Shown: in pieces, positions 34,250-42,207 of the stretch | How the letters are laid out: every line of letters starts with the position of its first letter | How positions within the stretch are numbered: position 1 is the first letter of the stretch | DNA from: an uncultured Bacillota bacterium | GTDB lineage: Bacteria > Bacillota > Clostridia > Oscillospirales > Oscillospiraceae | Assembly: GCA_947649625.1 (NCBI GenBank) | Contig: CANSSJ010000001.1 | Span: 28,022-92,021 of the forward strand | Length of the DNA stretch: 64,000 bases | Direction of reading: 5' to 3' | Position numbers and translations under genes: made by a program | The notes under the pieces: generated by a model | What the model saw: only the letters and a program-made list of their open reading frames with translations | Told to the model about the DNA's origin: nothing | Databases searched by the model: none

Positions 34250-36118
34250 TCACAGATGGAGCAGGCGGGCCAGCTTGTCGCCCTTGGGCATCAGGGCCAG
34301 GTCGTCCCGGGAGATGGCCCGCAGGGCGATGACCAGGGCCAGGTAGATGACCACCGCGACCCCAATGGCCGCCAGAACGCAGATGGCGCTGCCGGTGGTG
34401 CTGAGAACGGCCTGCTCCGATCCCTCCGGGACGGAACTGAGCAGCTTGGCCATCAGCCCGTACACCGCCCAGGCGGCCCCGCCCATGATGACGGAGGCGG
34501 CCAGGGGCTTCAGGAAGACGGGCAGGTACCGGGGCCGCCGGGGGACGACCCGGCTGATGAGGAACAGGTCCAGCAGCAGGCACAGTCCAAAGCAGAGGAT
34601 ATTGCCCACCGGCGCGCCGTAGATGCCCACCTGGGGCATGACCACCACGTTGTAGTTGGCGAAGATTTTTACTCCGCCCCCCAGCACCATTACCAGGATA
34701 GGCAGGTTGACAAAGCCGTAGGCCTGGAGGACAGAGTTGCACACCAGCATCATGCACACGAATACCGTGGCCAGACCCAGGGTGGACAGCAGGGGACCGG
34801 CCAGGGCGCTCTCCATTTTGGGGAAAAGGAGCTGGATGATGGGGGTGCCCAGCACGAACAGCCCTACCCCCATGGGGAAGGCCAGCAGGGCGGTGATCCG
34901 CAGGGCGGAGCCCGCCACCCGGGAGGCCCCCCGGCGGTCCCGCCGGGCCAGCGCCCCGGAGACGGTGGGAATCACCGAGATGGTGATGGCCGTCATCAGG
35001 GCGGTAGGCAGGTTGTAGATGGTCAGGGCGCTGCCGTAGTTGCCGTAGAGGGTGCGGCTGATGCCCTCCAGGGTGGTGTGCAGGACCAGCGCGGCCTCCT
35101 CCGGGGCGGTGAGGGCGGCGCCGATGGCCAGAGCTTTCTGGGCCGCCTCCACCTGGGCGCCCAGGGCGGCCATGGTGACCGCCCCTCCCTCCGCCAGCAG
35201 TTCTTTCCAGGCGGAAATGGCGCCCTCCAGGGGGGCGAAGTCCACAAAGCTCCGATACAGCTCCCAGCAGGCGGGGTTCTCCAGCAGGGCCTTCTGCACC
35301 TGTCCCTGGACCAGAGAGGAGTCGATCACCGTGACGATGCCCACCATGGAGGAGCTGAGGGTGATGGGGATGGCGATGCGCAGGATGTCCCGGATGATGT
35401 CCCCCGCCTCGTCGGGCACGTCCCGGCTGCGGCCGGGCTCCCGGAGGCGGGCCAGGAAAAAGCTGATGACCATGTAGACCAGGGCCACCACGGTGCCCAC
35501 CGTCACGCCGGTGATGGCGCCGGCGGCGGCCATCTCCGGGGGCTGGCCCATTTTGATCAGGGCATAGGCCAGGGACAGGCCGATGAACAGCTTGCACAGG
35601 GCCTCGATGATCTGGGAGACGGAGGTGGGGGTCATGTTGAGGTGGCCCTGGCTGTAACCCCGCAGGGCGGCCAGGCAGCCCACGCACACCACCGCCGGGG
35701 CCAGGGCCCGGATGCCGGGGGCGGCCTTGGTGTCGTTCATCAGGCCGGCCAGGGCGTCCGCCTTAAAGTACATAATCAGGAAGGACAGGGTGCCCAGAAT
35801 CAAGAACATCCCCAGGGCCAGCTGGAAGGTGCGCCGCACCTGATTGCGCCGGCCCTGGGCGTTGGCCTCGCTCACCAGCTTGGACACCGCCACCGGCAGG
35901 CCGGCGGTGGAGATGGTGAGCAGGACGGCGTAAATGTTGTAGGCGTTGTTGAAGTCGGCGTTGCCCTGGGCCCCGATGATATTGTTCAGCGGGATCTTGT
36001 AGAACATGCCGATCAGTTTGACCACCATAGCGCCCACCGCCAGAATGGCGGCCCCGCCGAAGAAGGTATTCTGTTTTTGGCCGCCAAGCCGGCGGGAGGG
36101 CGCGTCATATCGGGCCAT
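34250..36118 (-). CDS. MATE/MOP-type flippase, SpoVB-like
   Basis: 622 aa with about 14 membrane helices (first at 20-40), the polysaccharide biosynthesis/MurJ superfamily. The SpoVB-like pattern KQNTFFGGAAILAVGAMVVKLIGMFYKIPLNNIIG opens the protein. Compared with the usual 520-540 aa, it has an extra, mostly soluble segment at about residues 270-345, rich in Ala and Glu, between two helices. It probably flips lipid-linked wall precursors during growth or spore cortex formation. Directly downstream of the deaminase gene. Confidence 0.87.
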   Translation of the reverse strand: MARYDAPSRRLGGQKQNTFFGGAAILAVGAMVVKLIGMFYKIPLNNIIGAQGNADFNNAYNIYAVLLTISTAGLPVAVSKLVSEANAQGRRNQVRRTFQLALGMFLILGTLSFLIMYFKADALAGLMNDTKAAPGIRALAPAVVCVGCLAALRGYSQGHLNMTPTSVSQIIEALCKLFIGLSLAYALIKMGQPPEMAAAGAITGVTVGTVVALVYMVISFFLARLREPGRSRDVPDEAGDIIRDILRIAIPITLSSSMVGIVTVIDSSLVQGQVQKALLENPACWELYRSFVDFAPLEGAISAWKELLAEGGAVTMAALGAQVEAAQKALAIGAALTAPEEAALVLHTTLEGISRTLYGNYGSALTIYNLPTALMTAITISVIPTVSGALARRDRRGASRVAGSALRITALLAFPMGVGLFVLGTPIIQLLFPKMESALAGPLLSTLGLATVFVCMMLVCNSVLQAYGFVNLPILVMVLGGGVKIFANYNVVVMPQVGIYGAPVGNILCFGLCLLLDLFLISRVVPRRPRYLPVFLKPLAASVIMGGAAWAVYGLMAKLLSSVPEGSEQAVLSTTGSAICVLAAIGVAVVIYLALVIALRAISRDDLALMPKGDKLARLLHL

Positions 36119-36129
36119 AGGCGATCTCC

Positions 36130-37431
36130 TTAACCGAAGATATGGGGCAGGGCGTAGCCCTCCACCTCGGCCCTGATCTTCTCCAGGTCCAGGGTGAGGA
36201 AGGTCCCGTTCTCATATATGATTTTTCCCCGGGCCATATTCATGCACACGTTGGAGCCCCGGGCGGAGTAGACCAGATTCTCCATCACATCGTGGCAGGG
36301 GAAGAGATTGGGCTGGGTGAAGTCCAGCAGGATCAGGTCGGCAATCTTCCCGGGGGCGATGACCCCCGTGTCCCGCCGGAGGGCGTTCGCGCCGTTGACG
36401 GTGGCCATAGCCAGGGCGTCAAAGGCGGAGACCGCGGTGGGGTCGCCGGACACCCCTTTGTGGAGAATAGCGGCCAGCTTGATCTCCTCAAAGAGGTCGT
36501 GGTTGTTGTTAGAGGCCACCCCGTCGGTGCCCAGGGCCACGTTGACCCCGGCGCGGAGCAGCGCTGGCACCCTCGCCACCCCGGAGGCCAGCTTTAAATT
36601 GGACACCGGGTTGTGGACGGCGGTGATCTTCCGCTCCCGCATCAGCTCCATGTCCTCATCGCTGACCCAGACGCAGTGGGCGGCGATGCCGCCGTTGGCC
36701 CACACCCCGTACCGGTCCAGGAGGGCAATGGGGGTCATGCCGTACTTTTCCAGGCACTTCTCATGCTCCGAGGCGGTCTCAGACACATGGACGTGCATCC
36801 CCAGCCCGTGCTTTTGAGCAAAATCAGCCACCCACTCCCAGGCCGGGGGGCAGGAGGTGTACTCCGCGTGGATAGAGGCGTCCACCTTGATCTGCCCGTC
36901 CCCCGCGCCGTGCCAGTTCTCAAAGAGGCGGACGTGGTTGCCGCAGTCATTACAGGTCTCGGGGGAGAAGTCCTCGGGCGCGCCGAAGTACACCGCTCCG
37001 CAGGCCAGATTGGCGGAGATGCCCGCCTCCAATATGGTCTGGGCGATGGTCTCGGTGTTCATATACATGTCGGCGATGCAGGTGGTGCCCGACGCGATCA
37101 TCTCCGCCAGCCCCAGGGCCGCCCCGGCGGCCACGCACCGGTCGTCCAGTTTGTCCTCGGCCGGGAAAATGTAGTCGTTGAGCCAGGTGTGCAGGTCGCA
37201 CCCCCCGCCGTATCCCCGCATGAGGGCCATGGGCACGTGGGTGTGGGCGTTGACCAGCCCGGGCATCATCACTTTTCCGGCACAGTCAATGACCCGGTCA
37301 AACTCCCCCTGGGGGCGGACGGTCCCCACCGAGGCGATTGACCTCCCCTCCACCGCCACAAAGGCGTCCTTCAAAACCGGCCGGGCCGGGTCCATAGTGA
37401 CGGCGGTCACATTAGTAAATAGAATTGACAT
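36130..37431 (-). CDS. mtaD: Amidohydrolase, S-adenosylhomocysteine/methylthioadenosine deaminase family
   Basis: 433 aa. Metal-dependent hydrolase barrel: NAHTHVPMALMRGYGG (HxH), HVSETASEHEKC, AAHCVWVSDEDMELM and ALGTDGVASNN. The pattern fits MtaD/SsnA-type deaminases acting on 5'-methylthioadenosine or S-adenosylhomocysteine. The purine nucleoside phosphorylase gene just upstream would process the inosine products, a coherent salvage pair. A palindromic repeat separates the two genes. Confidence 0.87.
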   Translation of the reverse strand: MSILFTNVTAVTMDPARPVLKDAFVAVEGRSIASVGTVRPQGEFDRVIDCAGKVMMPGLVNAHTHVPMALMRGYGGGCDLHTWLNDYIFPAEDKLDDRCVAAGAALGLAEMIASGTTCIADMYMNTETIAQTILEAGISANLACGAVYFGAPEDFSPETCNDCGNHVRLFENWHGAGDGQIKVDASIHAEYTSCPPAWEWVADFAQKHGLGMHVHVSETASEHEKCLEKYGMTPIALLDRYGVWANGGIAAHCVWVSDEDMELMRERKITAVHNPVSNLKLASGVARVPALLRAGVNVALGTDGVASNNNHDLFEEIKLAAILHKGVSGDPTAVSAFDALAMATVNGANALRRDTGVIAPGKIADLILLDFTQPNLFPCHDVMENLVYSARGSNVCMNMARGKIIYENGTFLTLDLEKIRAEVEGYALPHIFG

Positions 37432-37451
37432 AGAGGCCTCCTAAATTCTGC

Positions 37452-37525
37452 GTAGGGCGCGACGACTCGGCGCGCCGCTGTGCGGAAACCTGTTCCTGCG
37501 GCGTGCCGAGGTCGTCACGCCCTAC
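37452..37525. repeat. GTAGGGCGCG...CGCCCTAC palindromic repeat
   Basis: Arms GTAGGGCGCGACGACTCGGC and GCCGAGGTCGTCACGCCCTAC, separated by about 30 bases. Same class as the copy after dtd. Confidence 0.7.
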
Positions 37526-37535
37526 GATGTTTCCG

Positions 37536-38360
37536 TTACATCTTCCGCAAGCACGCCCGCACCAGCCCGGAGAACTTCTCCCGGGCGGCGGCTGCGGCGT
37601 CCAGCACCTCCTGCTCGGAGAGGGGCTGGTCCAGAATCCCGGCGGCCATGTTGGACAGCAGGGTGAGGCCCAGCACCTCCATGCCGCAGTGGCCGGCCAC
37701 GATGACCTCGGGGGCGGTGGACATGCCCACGGCGTCCCCGCCCAGCAGGCGGACGGCCCGAATTTCAGCGGGGGTCTCGTACTGGGGCCCGTAGCAGTAG
37801 AAGTAGACCCCCTCCCGCAGGGGGATGCCCTGTTCGGCGGCCGTCTCCCGGGCCAGTTCCTGGAGCCGGGGGGTATACAGGTGGGAGGCGTCGGGGAAGC
37901 GCACCCCGAAATCGGGCAGGTTCTCTCCCCGGAGGGGGGATTGGGAGAACATCTTGATCTGGTCGGTGATGAGCATCAGGTCGCCGGCCTTCCAGCCGGT
38001 GTTGACGCAGCCGGCGGCGTTGGTGACGATGAGGGTGTCGCAGCCCAGCAGCCGCAGCACCCGGACGGCGTAGGATACCTCCTCGTAGGAGTAGCCCTCG
38101 TAGTGGTGCATCCGGCCCTGCATCACGGCCACCCGCTGGCCCTCCAGCGTCCCGAAGACCAGCCGGCCCTTGTGGCCGGGGGCGGTGGAGGCCTTGAAGT
38201 GGGGGATGTCCCGGTAGTCGATGGCGATGGGGTTTTCCACCTCGTCCCCCAGGTAGCCCAGGCCGGAGCCCAGCACCATAGCCACCTTGGGCACAAAGTC
38301 CCCCAGCCGCTCCCGGATGGCCCGGGCGCTGGCCCGATATTGCTCCATTGTATAGTCCAT
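37536..38360 (-). CDS. Purine nucleoside phosphorylase
   Basis: 274 aa, the trimeric PNP (PunA/XapA) family: VAMVLGSGLGYLGDEVENP, the MQGRMHHYEGYS block, TNAAGCVN, YGPQYETPAEIRAVRLLGGDAVGMSTAPEV. It splits purine (deoxy)nucleosides with phosphate to base and (deoxy)ribose-1-phosphate. In the middle of a minus-strand block with a zinc ribbon protein upstream and the deaminase downstream. Confidence 0.94.
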   Translation of the reverse strand: MDYTMEQYRASARAIRERLGDFVPKVAMVLGSGLGYLGDEVENPIAIDYRDIPHFKASTAPGHKGRLVFGTLEGQRVAVMQGRMHHYEGYSYEEVSYAVRVLRLLGCDTLIVTNAAGCVNTGWKAGDLMLITDQIKMFSQSPLRGENLPDFGVRFPDASHLYTPRLQELARETAAEQGIPLREGVYFYCYGPQYETPAEIRAVRLLGGDAVGMSTAPEVIVAGHCGMEVLGLTLLSNMAAGILDQPLSEQEVLDAAAAAREKFSGLVRACLRKM

Positions 38361-38370
38361 GGGGACCTCC

Positions 38371-38763
38371 TTACAGCTTTCCGCCGCAGGAGCGGCAGAA
38401 TTTGTCTCCCTTGCCGCAGGGGGCTCCGCAGGCGGGGCAGGTCTGGGCCTGCTTCAGGTCGGAGATGCGGTTTTTCAGCTCGGCGATCTTCCCGCTCTTC
38501 TCGTCCGCCTGATTCAGCAGGGAGGTGACCAGCGCCCCCTCGGGGGCCTGGCCCCGGTGAGTGTCCACCATCACCTGGCCCAGCTGGCGCAGGATGTCGT
38601 TATACTCCCCATTCAAGTCGAAGAGCTGCACGTTCAGCTTGGCCACATCCACCATCTGGCCCGCCTTTTTCCCGGCGGCCCGGGCGGAATCGGCCGCGGC
38701 GTCGGCGGCGTAGCTGGCCGTCCCCTTTACCCGCTCCAGCAGGGCCTTTACCTTCTCATCCAT
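38371..38763 (-). CDS. Zinc-ribbon coiled-coil protein
   Basis: 130 aa from ATG 38763 (GGAGGAG at 9 bases; an ATG two codons earlier is too close to the site). An amphipathic helix (residues 1-105, coiled-coil-like) is followed by a C-terminal zinc ribbon CPACGAPCGKGDKFCRSCGGKL. The type is common and functionally undefined. First gene visible of the minus-strand block. Confidence 0.8.
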   Translation of the reverse strand: MDEKVKALLERVKGTASYAADAAADSARAAGKKAGQMVDVAKLNVQLFDLNGEYNDILRQLGQVMVDTHRGQAPEGALVTSLLNQADEKSGKIAELKNRISDLKQAQTCPACGAPCGKGDKFCRSCGGKL

Positions 38764-38870
38764 AAACATACTCCTCCAATCTAAAATATCGTATCTTTAT
38801 TCTACACCAAATATTCCCGGATTGCAACATGGCGGAGAAATACAAATTGGGCTTTCGCCATAATATGCTC

Positions 38871-38898
38871 TTGACAACACCCCATTTCAGGCTACAAT
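38871..38898 (+). promoter_or_regulatory. ktrB promoter
   Basis: TTGACA (38871-38876), 16 bases, TACAAT (38893-38898). The leader is only about 30 nt, so no c-di-AMP riboswitch fits. Confidence 0.65.
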
Positions 38899-38935
38899 TA
38901 CCTGTAACCGAAACAGCCGAAGGGAGGGACCCGCC

Positions 38936-40264
38936 ACGAAAGGCCCGCGCCGTCCGTTTTCCTCCGCCCAGATCATCGCTCTGGGCTTTGCCTCCGTCAT
39001 CCTGCTGGGCAGCTTTCTGCTCATGCTGCCCTTTGCCAGCCGGGACGGTCAAGGAGCCTCTTTTCCCGACGCTCTGTTCACCGCCACCTCCGCCATCTGC
39101 GTCACCGGCCTGGTGGTGCGGGACACCGCCGTCTATTGGACCGGCTTCGGCCAGGGGGTCATCCTGGCACTGATCCAGATCGGAGGGATGGGGGTGGTCA
39201 CCTGCGCCGTCACCATCTTCGCCCTGACGGGGCAGAAGCTCACCCTGCGCCAGCGGGGGACCATGCAGGAGGCCATTGCCGCCCCCAGGCTGGGGGGCAT
39301 CGTCCGGCTCACCGGGTTTATCCTCCTGACCACGGCAGTCATAGAGCTGCTTGGGGCTGTCCTTTTGTCCATCCCTTTCTGTCAGACGTTCGGCGCGCCC
39401 CGGGGCTTGTGGTACGGCCTGTTTCACTCGGTCTCCGCCTTCTGCAACGCCGGCTTCGACCTGATGGGGGAGCGGGCTCAGTTCTCCTCCCTCACCGCCT
39501 TTCCCGCCAGCCCCCTTATCAATACTGTCGTCATGCTTCTGATCATGACCGGCGGTATTGGCTTTACCACCTGGGAGGACGTAAAGACCCACGGGCTGAA
39601 CCTGCGCCGCTACCGGATGCAGAGCAAGATCATCCTCACCGCCACCCCGCTGCTCATCCTGCTCCCGGCGGTGTATTTCTGGTTTTTTGAGTTTTCCGCC
39701 CTGCCCCCGGGGGAGCGGTTCTGGGGCTCCCTGTTCCAGTCGGTGACGGCCCGGACGGCGGGCTTCAACACCCTGGACCTGAGCCGGATGAGCGAGACGG
39801 GGCAGGGAATCATGATCCTGCTTATGCTGGTGGGAGGGGCCCCCGGCTCCACGGCGGGGGGTATGAAGGTGACCACCCTGGCCGTGCTGCTGTCCACCGC
39901 CGTGTCCGTCTTCCGCCGCCGGGAGGACACCAGCTTCTTCGGCCGGCGCATCGAGGAGGGCACGGTGCGCAGCGCCGCCGCCATCCTGACGCTGTACCTC
40001 ACCCTCTTTCTGGGGGGCGGCTTCCTCATCAGCCGGCTGGAGGACCTGCCCCTGCCGGCCTGCCTGTTTGAGACCGCCTCGGCGGTGGGCACCGTGGGCC
40101 TCACCCTGGGCCTTACCCCCGGACTGGGGACGGCGTCCCGGGCCATTCTGATCGTTCTGATGTACTGCGGCCGGGTGGGGGCGCTGACCTTAGTTTTTGC
40201 CGCCCTCTCCGGGCAGCGGGGCGGTCCCGCCCGGCTGCCCGCCGAAAAGCTGATCGTAGGCTGA
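38936..40264 (+). CDS. ktrB: Potassium uptake protein KtrB/TrkH (apparent ACG start)
   Basis: 442 aa if read from ACG 38936, which lies 7 bases after AGGGAGGG. No ATG, GTG or TTG exists in this frame before ATG 39023, which would delete the first membrane helix (SSAQIIALGFASVILLGSFL). About eight to ten helices and four selectivity-loop repeats are present, such as TATSAICVTGLVV and SVSAFCNAGFDLMG. It forms the K+ channel of the Ktr system with the KtrA ring. The start is either non-canonical or a mutated ATG. Confidence 0.88.
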   Translation, partial: TKGPRRPFSSAQIIALGFASVILLGSFLLMLPFASRDGQGASFPDALFTATSAICVTGLVVRDTAVYWTGFGQGVILALIQIGGMGVVTCAVTIFALTGQKLTLRQRGTMQEAIAAPRLGGIVRLTGFILLTTAVIELLGAVLLSIPFCQTFGAPRGLWYGLFHSVSAFCNAGFDLMGERAQFSSLTAFPASPLINTVVMLLIMTGGIGFTTWEDVKTHGLNLRRYRMQSKIILTATPLLILLPAVYFWFFEFSALPPGERFWGSLFQSVTARTAGFNTLDLSRMSETGQGIMILLMLVGGAPGSTAGGMKVTTLAVLLSTAVSVFRRREDTSFFGRRIEEGTVRSAAAILTLYLTLFLGGGFLISRLEDLPLPACLFETASAVGTVGLTLGLTPGLGTASRAILIVLMYCGRVGALTLVFAALSGQRGGPARLPAEKLIVG

Positions 40265-40278
40265 AAGGAGTAAACGAT

Positions 40279-40926
40279 ATGAAATCCGTACTTTTAATCG
40301 GGCTGGGCCGGTTTGGCCGGCACATCGCCCAAAAGCTGAGCGACCTGGGCCATCAGGTGCTGGCGGTGGACAGCGACGAGGCCCGGGTCAACGCCGTCCT
40401 GCCCTGGGTGACCAACGCCCAGATCGGGGACAGCACCAACCGGGAGTTCCTCTCCGCCCTGGGTGTCCGGAACTTCGACGCCTGCATCGTGGCCATCGGA
40501 GACAGCTTTCAAAACTCCCTGGAGACCACCGACCTGCTCAAGGAGCTAGGGGCGAAAAAGGTGATCGCCCGGGCCAGCCGGGGGGTGCAGGAGAAATTTC
40601 TCCTGCGCTGCGGGGCCGACGAGGTGGTCTATCCGGAGAAGCAGCTGGCCGCCTGGACGGCCATCCGCTGCACCTCGGAGTACATCCTGGACTATATCGA
40701 GCTGGACGGGGAATACTCCATCTTCGAGCTGTCCGTCCCGGCGGAGTGGGCGGGAAAGACGGTGCTCCAGCTGGACCTGCGGAAAAAATACGGCATTAAC
40801 ATCCTGGGCATTCGGAAAGACGGGGCGCTGGATATGTGCGTCCTGCCCGAAACCGTCCTTACCTCTGTGAACTCCGTCCTGGTGCTGGGCCGGGCCAGAG
40901 CGATCCAGAAATGTCTGCGGATCTGA
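40279..40926 (+). CDS. ktrA: Potassium uptake regulatory protein KtrA (RCK domains)
   Basis: 215 aa. An RCK_N Rossmann fold starts VLLIGLGRFGRHIAQKL (nucleotide-binding GxGxxG) with D-x-D-E after strand 2, followed by an RCK_C domain (about 135-215). It forms an octameric ring that gates KtrB in response to ATP/ADP and c-di-AMP. 14 bases after ktrB and co-transcribed. Confidence 0.94.
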   Translation: MKSVLLIGLGRFGRHIAQKLSDLGHQVLAVDSDEARVNAVLPWVTNAQIGDSTNREFLSALGVRNFDACIVAIGDSFQNSLETTDLLKELGAKKVIARASRGVQEKFLLRCGADEVVYPEKQLAAWTAIRCTSEYILDYIELDGEYSIFELSVPAEWAGKTVLQLDLRKKYGINILGIRKDGALDMCVLPETVLTSVNSVLVLGRARAIQKCLRI

Positions 40927-40954
40927 AGCGGAGCGGCCGAAGGCCGCTCCGCTT
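40926..40954 (+). terminator. ktrA terminator
   Basis: AAGCGGAGCGGCC / GGCCGCTCCGCTT stem with a GAA loop, then ATTGCTATTTTT. It abuts the next promoter. Confidence 0.75.
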
Positions 40955-40955
40955 A

Positions 40956-40984
40956 TTGCTATTTTTCCCGAATAGTGGTAAAAT
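40956..40984 (+). promoter_or_regulatory. Promoter of the racemase-like / ligase cluster
   Basis: TTGCTA (40956-40961), 17 bases, TAAAAT (40979-40984). Confidence 0.6.
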
Positions 40985-41039
40985 AGATACATTCCATATC
41001 TGAGGCATATTCCCATACAGAGAAAAGGGGGCTGTCCTG

Positions 41040-42107
41040 ATGCGCAAGCTGATCATCGAAAAGGCCGCGGTCAAACACAATCTGTCCGTCATCAAGGAGA
41101 AAGCGGCGGGGGCGGTCATTTACGGTGTGCTCACCGGCGACGGCGGCGGCGCGGGCGTGGTGCCCATGGCGAAGCTGCTCCGGGCGGAGGGCATCGGCCA
41201 CTTTGCCGTGTGCGAGGTGAAGGACGCGGAGAAACTGCGTCAGGCCGGATTTGAGGATGAGGAGATCCTGATGCTGCGGGCAACCACCGACCGGGAGGAG
41301 CTGGAGCGGCTGGTGGACCTGAACGTGGTATGCACCATCTCCTCGGTGGACACGGGGCTGGCCCTGAACGCGCTGGCGGAAAACCGCTCCACCGTGGCCT
41401 GCGCCCACATCCAGGTGGACACAGGCATGGGCTTCGGCGGCTTTCTGGTCAGCGAGCCGGAGAAGATCCTTCTTGCCTACCGCTCCCTGCCCAACGTGGC
41501 CCTGGAGGGCATCTACACCCAGCTCCACGGCATGAAGCCCAACGACCCGGAGGCGGCTCACCAGCTGGATCAGTTCCACCAGGTGCTGGAGACCATTCAC
41601 GCCGCCGGCTATGAGACGGGGGTGGTCCATGCCGCCGGCTCCTTTGCCCTGCTCCATGACGACAGCGCCCGGCTGGACGGCGTGCGTGCCGGCTCGGCCA
41701 TTCTGGGCCGGTGCCGCCGCACCCGGGACGACCGGCTTAAAACGGTGGGCTACGGGGAGGCCCCCCTGGCGGAGGCCCGCTGGCTGCCCAAGGGCCACTC
41801 TCTGGGTACGGACCGGCCTATCGTGCTGAAAAAGGCCACCCGGATCGCGGTGCTCCCCGTGGGCTACCAGAACGGCTTTGGGGTCTCCCGGCCCCGGGAG
41901 GCCGGCTTCTGGGCCCTGTGGCGGCGGTGGAGGCGGACGCGGAAGCGCACGGTCCGCATCGGTGACCAGAAGGCCAGGGTGGTGGGCCCCATCGGCGCCA
42001 CAGAGACCCTGCTGGATGTCACCAATATGAGGTGCTCCGCCGGCGATCTGGCCACCTTCGACATCGACCCCATCTTCGCCAAGGGGTTTGTGCGGGAGTT
42101 CCGGTGA
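41040..42107 (+). CDS. Alanine racemase-like protein lacking the PLP lysine
   Basis: 355 aa with the alanine racemase barrel plus C-terminal beta domain. Recognisable blocks: LEGIYTQLHGM, HAAGSFALLHDDSARLDGVRAG, IAVLPVGYQNGFGVSRP. The usual PLP block AVVKANAYGHG reads AVIYGVLTGDGGGAG here, so Tyr28 replaces the Schiff-base lysine. The MDTGMGRLG segment is VDTGMGFGG (Arg lost), and the later MDQ motif is TET. A normal PLP racemase reaction is therefore unlikely. It may bind an amino acid or act as a partner. First gene of the ligase cluster. Confidence 0.8.
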   Translation: MRKLIIEKAAVKHNLSVIKEKAAGAVIYGVLTGDGGGAGVVPMAKLLRAEGIGHFAVCEVKDAEKLRQAGFEDEEILMLRATTDREELERLVDLNVVCTISSVDTGLALNALAENRSTVACAHIQVDTGMGFGGFLVSEPEKILLAYRSLPNVALEGIYTQLHGMKPNDPEAAHQLDQFHQVLETIHAAGYETGVVHAAGSFALLHDDSARLDGVRAGSAILGRCRRTRDDRLKTVGYGEAPLAEARWLPKGHSLGTDRPIVLKKATRIAVLPVGYQNGFGVSRPREAGFWALWRRWRRTRKRTVRIGDQKARVVGPIGATETLLDVTNMRCSAGDLATFDIDPIFAKGFVREFR

Positions 42108-42115
42108 TTTTGCGG

Positions 42116-42184
42116 CAGGGGCGGCCTGTGGCCGCTCGCAGGTTCTTTGCCTGGCCCTCACGGGCGGCCGCAGACCGCCCCTAC
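42116..42184. repeat. Palindromic repeat inside the ligase cluster
   Basis: CAGGGGCGGCCTGTGGCCGC and GCGGCCGCAGACCGCCCCTAC arms, same family as the other GTAGGGG repeats. It lies between the racemase-like and ATP-grasp genes. Confidence 0.65.
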
Positions 42185-42207
42185 AAAACATCAAGCGAGG
42201 TTTTATC

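Noticed and set aside
39023-40264. ktrB starting at ATG 39023
   Set aside because: It would remove the first membrane helix, and there is no ribosome site; ACG 38936 fits the family and the spacing.
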